Source: Alistipes sp. UBA943 (GTDB taxonomy: Bacteria; Bacteroidota; Bacteroidia; Bacteroidales; Rikenellaceae). Taken from it: a stretch of 6,586 nt of DNA. Position numbers and translations under genes: made by a program. The notes beneath the pieces were generated by a model that was given only the letters and a program-made list of their open reading frames with translations, made no database searches and had not been told where the DNA came from. The stretch is from contig DBDB01000064.1 of NCBI GenBank assembly GCA_002293345.1, positions 1-6,586 on the forward strand, written 5' to 3'. The stretch's first letter is position 1. Each line of letters opens with the position of its first letter. Positions 4,352 through 6,586 of this stretch are shown here, in pieces.

Positions 4352-6528
4352 AGCGACTCCTGCTCATAGCGATCTGTATGATGGTGCCCTCCGTGACGTG
4401 GGCTCAGATGAGTGCGCGCGACTTGTTGCGTGACCCGTATCGCGATCAGCAGCGGGATGCCATGGGGTCCAATCCGTACGACATTGTGCAGGAGGAGATT
4501 GCCGAAGGTGACCCCCTCCTGGACCCCGATTCGGTGAAGCCGCCGCGTATCAAAAAACCGCTGGAGAGCTACTTTTTCGGGGACTCGTTGCGCCAACAAC
4601 AAGCGATCATGTGGATCATATCGCGAAACTTCAACGAGGTGACGATGCAGGAAATGGATACCACGCTGAGGATGTGGCGTGTCGATTATCCGTTCTATAA
4701 AAAACACGGCGTCGGCGATGCCGCGTTGGGTGGAATGGGGCAGGCGTCACTCCCGTTCAGTTTCTTCGAGCGACACTACGGGCGTCCCGATTTCTCGTTC
4801 GCACAGCCGTTCGATGCCTACATCTATCGACTGGAGAATGTGCCGTTCTACAACCTCAAAACGCCATATTTCCAGTTTCAATACCTCGAATCGGGGCAGA
4901 AACGTATCCGTGAGCACAACTTCGGATTGACCCTGGCGCACAACATTTCGCCCACCACCGGGTTCAACCTCCAATACCGTGATCGCGGTACGAACGGCGT
5001 CTACGACTGGCAGCGGCAGCGCAACGCCAACCTCTCCATCGCCGTGTCGCACACCGGCAAACGTTACACCGTACACGCGGGATACGTCAACAACCGGATC
5101 TCGTCCCAAGAGAATGGTGGCGTCGTGGGGGCGTGGGCTGTGCGTGACACCACGTTCGAGATGCCGTCCGGTGTGCCGATGAAACTCAGATCCTACGAGG
5201 CCGAGAACGAATATCGCAACAATGCCTTCTTCATCACGCAATCCTACGGAATCCCGTTGGCACGTGTCCGCGAGGAGGATTTCTCGATAGCGCGCAAACC
5301 CGTCATCTTCGTCGGACACAGCTTCGAGTACAATACCTGGACGAAAAAATACCGCGATATCAAGGGGACCTACTCCAATGAACGTGTACGGCGCGACACC
5401 ACTACCGGAAGTTTCGTGCGTCAGGATGGATTGGAATATTATGCACGGTGGTATGAGAATCCTGCCCAGACGCGTGACTCGTTGCGCGAGCGGAGAATCA
5501 CGAATCGTGTGTATGTGCAGTTGCAGCCGTGGAACCGTGAGGGGGTCGTCGGTACTGTGACCGGTGGCGTGGGGCAGAATTGGTATCTCTACTCCCAATT
5601 CCGTCCGCGCGATTATGTCACCGGACGCCAGCAGAACGCCAAAGAGTCGGGATATTTCGCATACGCGGGAGTGGGAGGTAAGATCAGCAGGTATGTCGAC
5701 TGGGGTGCCGACGGGGAGTACTATTTCGCGGGGCCGGTGGGGGATTTTTCACTCGACGGGCACCTCGCACTGACGGGATTTATCCGTGGCAAACCGATAC
5801 GTCTCGAGGGTAAGGTCCATACCGGTATGTACGACCCGGGCTACTGGCGGCAGCATTTGTACTCGAACCACTACATATTCGACAACAATTTCCGTAAGGA
5901 GAAGGACACGCGTTTCGAGGTGACGTTCTCGATCCCGGATCATGCGTTCGAGGTGAGTTTCCAGCAGGGTGTCGTGACGGACAAGGTGGTGTACGAATAC
6001 ATGGATTCGGGGAAGACGACCTCGACCAACATACCGATATGGGACGTCGGGGTGCGGCAGGCCACGGGGACGACCAGCGTGACGGGTGTATACGCACGCA
6101 AAGATTTTCGTGTCGCCGGACTCCATCTCGATCACAAGGTGCTGGTGCAGTGGAGCAGTGACGAGCGGGTGGTGTCGGTACCGCTCGTGACGGCATTCGT
6201 GTCCTATTACTATGAATTTTGGGTCGTCAAGAAGAACAACGCCCTCAAAGCGCAGTTCGGGTTCGATGCGCGGTACAACACAAAATACTATGCGCCGGGC
6301 TACAATCCCGCTATCGGTGAGTTCTACAACCAACATGTGGAGCGGTCGGGAGACTATCCGTACATAGATATCTTCCTGGTCGGCAAGTGGAAGCGGGCAC
6401 GCGTGTTCCTCAAATACCAACACTTCAACCGCGGACTGTTCGGCAACGGCGACTACTTCGCCATATCGGGTTATCCGTTGAATCCGGGGATGTTTAAGTT
6501 CGGCCTCTCGTGGGGATTTTATGACTAA
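4348..6528 (+). CDS. Putative porin, Bacteroidota outer-membrane beta-barrel (Porin_10-like)
   Basis: This 726-residue protein begins with a clear type I signal peptide: KR at 2-3, hydrophobic core LLLIAICMMVPSV, and likely cleavage after TWA (19) before Q20. C10 is not in a lipobox. A charged, proline-containing region (about 21-75) follows. From about 135, a conserved-looking block, FSFFERHYGRPDF (137-149), YRLENVPFYNLKTPYFQFQY (160-179) and LTLAHNISPTTGFNLQY (194-210), leads into many alternating-hydrophobic, aromatic-rich strands that suggest a large barrel. The end, YPLNPGMFKFGLSWGFYD, is typical of putative porins of this phylum. The cargo is unknown; general diffusion or a specific solute is possible. 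The start overlaps the pssA stop by 4 bp with no other promoter visible, so it is probably expressed from the pssA promoter. An unrelated barrel family is the main alternative. Confidence 0.8.
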   Translation: MKRLLLIAICMMVPSVTWAQMSARDLLRDPYRDQQRDAMGSNPYDIVQEEIAEGDPLLDPDSVKPPRIKKPLESYFFGDSLRQQQAIMWIISRNFNEVTMQEMDTTLRMWRVDYPFYKKHGVGDAALGGMGQASLPFSFFERHYGRPDFSFAQPFDAYIYRLENVPFYNLKTPYFQFQYLESGQKRIREHNFGLTLAHNISPTTGFNLQYRDRGTNGVYDWQRQRNANLSIAVSHTGKRYTVHAGYVNNRISSQENGGVVGAWAVRDTTFEMPSGVPMKLRSYEAENEYRNNAFFITQSYGIPLARVREEDFSIARKPVIFVGHSFEYNTWTKKYRDIKGTYSNERVRRDTTTGSFVRQDGLEYYARWYENPAQTRDSLRERRITNRVYVQLQPWNREGVVGTVTGGVGQNWYLYSQFRPRDYVTGRQQNAKESGYFAYAGVGGKISRYVDWGADGEYYFAGPVGDFSLDGHLALTGFIRGKPIRLEGKVHTGMYDPGYWRQHLYSNHYIFDNNFRKEKDTRFEVTFSIPDHAFEVSFQQGVVTDKVVYEYMDSGKTTSTNIPIWDVGVRQATGTTSVTGVYARKDFRVAGLHLDHKVLVQWSSDERVVSVPLVTAFVSYYYEFWVVKKNNALKAQFGFDARYNTKYYAPGYNPAIGEFYNQHVERSGDYPYIDIFLVGKWKRARVFLKYQHFNRGLFGNGDYFAISGYPLNPGMFKFGLSWGFYD

Positions 6529-6544
6529 TCGTTCCGTAAAACAG

Positions 6545-6586
6545 GTTTTGATTTTTTGCGGCACCCCCTTATCAAGGGGGTCGGGG
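6545..6586 (+). repeat. Dispersed hairpin repeat, copy 2 (cut by the window edge)
   Basis: It starts 17 bp after the porin stop codon and reads GTTTTGATTTTTTGCGGC, then the hairpin ACCCCCTT / AAGGGGGT (6563-6570 with 6574-6581, loop ATC). Positions 6545-6580 are the reverse complement of 1001-1036 with one mismatch. In copy 1 the matching stem position is a C-G pair (1018 with 1000); here it is T-A, so pairing is kept. Beyond that the longer GC stem of copy 1 is not preserved. The T-run lies before the hairpin and not after it, so this is not a standard intrinsic terminator. The element continues past the right edge. Confidence 0.7.

Noticed and set aside
4747..5598. Long open frame (283 residues) antisense to the porin gene, and a similar one at 5749-6564 (271 residues).
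   Set aside because: They lie wholly or almost wholly opposite a well-supported gene, have no recognisable motifs or start signals, and follow from its codon composition.
6563..6581. Repeat hairpins as intrinsic terminators.
   Set aside because: The T-run precedes the hairpin in the direction of transcription and A residues follow on the other strand, which is the wrong order for a standard terminator.
997..6586. Inverted copies of the repeat flanking about 5.5 kb as ends of a composite mobile element.
   Set aside because: The enclosed genes are core envelope genes (murF, manC, pssA, porin) and there is no transposase or recombinase. The opposite orientation is explained by the divergent operons each carrying a copy downstream.

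Overview
The window looks like chromosomal DNA of a member of the Bacteroidota, most likely order Bacteroidales. The evidence is a Porin_10-type outer-membrane protein with its typical C-terminus, -7 boxes of the TAnnTTTG/TAnnTTCG kind placed very close to start codons, little use of Shine-Dalgarno sequences, and a left-edge fragment of the GYWS...GFSxR repeat domain that is abundant in surface proteins of this phylum. I cannot name the genus.

Layout, left to right. Positions 1 to about 180 hold, on the minus strand, the end of a GYWS-type surface-protein domain, cut by the window edge and apparently broken at its N-terminal side. An AT-rich promoter follows, then a plus-strand flavodoxin-fold oxidoreductase with an iron-sulfur-type cysteine cluster (245-853). 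Positions 854-1277 are a non-coding gap between convergent genes. Its core is strongly GC-rich, packed with hairpins, and carries one copy of a dispersed repeat. Next comes a minus-strand pair, manC then murF, separated by 14 bp and read leftwards (3571 to 1278). A very short divergent promoter region (3572-3613) separates these from a plus-strand pair, pssA and a putative porin gene, which overlap by 4 bp (3614-6528). After the porin gene a second copy of the dispersed repeat begins and runs off the right edge.

The four central genes all serve the cell envelope. ManC makes GDP-mannose for surface glycans. MurF finishes the cytoplasmic peptidoglycan precursor. PssA commits CDP-diacylglycerol to phosphatidylserine and hence phosphatidylethanolamine. 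The porin-like protein is an outer-membrane barrel. The two divergent promoters are so close that polymerases could interfere, which would link glycan/wall synthesis on one side with lipid/outer-membrane synthesis on the other; that link is inference.

I do not see a clearly new multi-gene system such as a defence island, CRISPR array or biosynthetic cluster. The observations most worth following are the two-copy hairpin repeat placed after the ends of both operons in the same orientation, a hairpin that puts the murF start codon in its loop, the unusually short central region of MurF, and the nearly leaderless divergent promoter pair.
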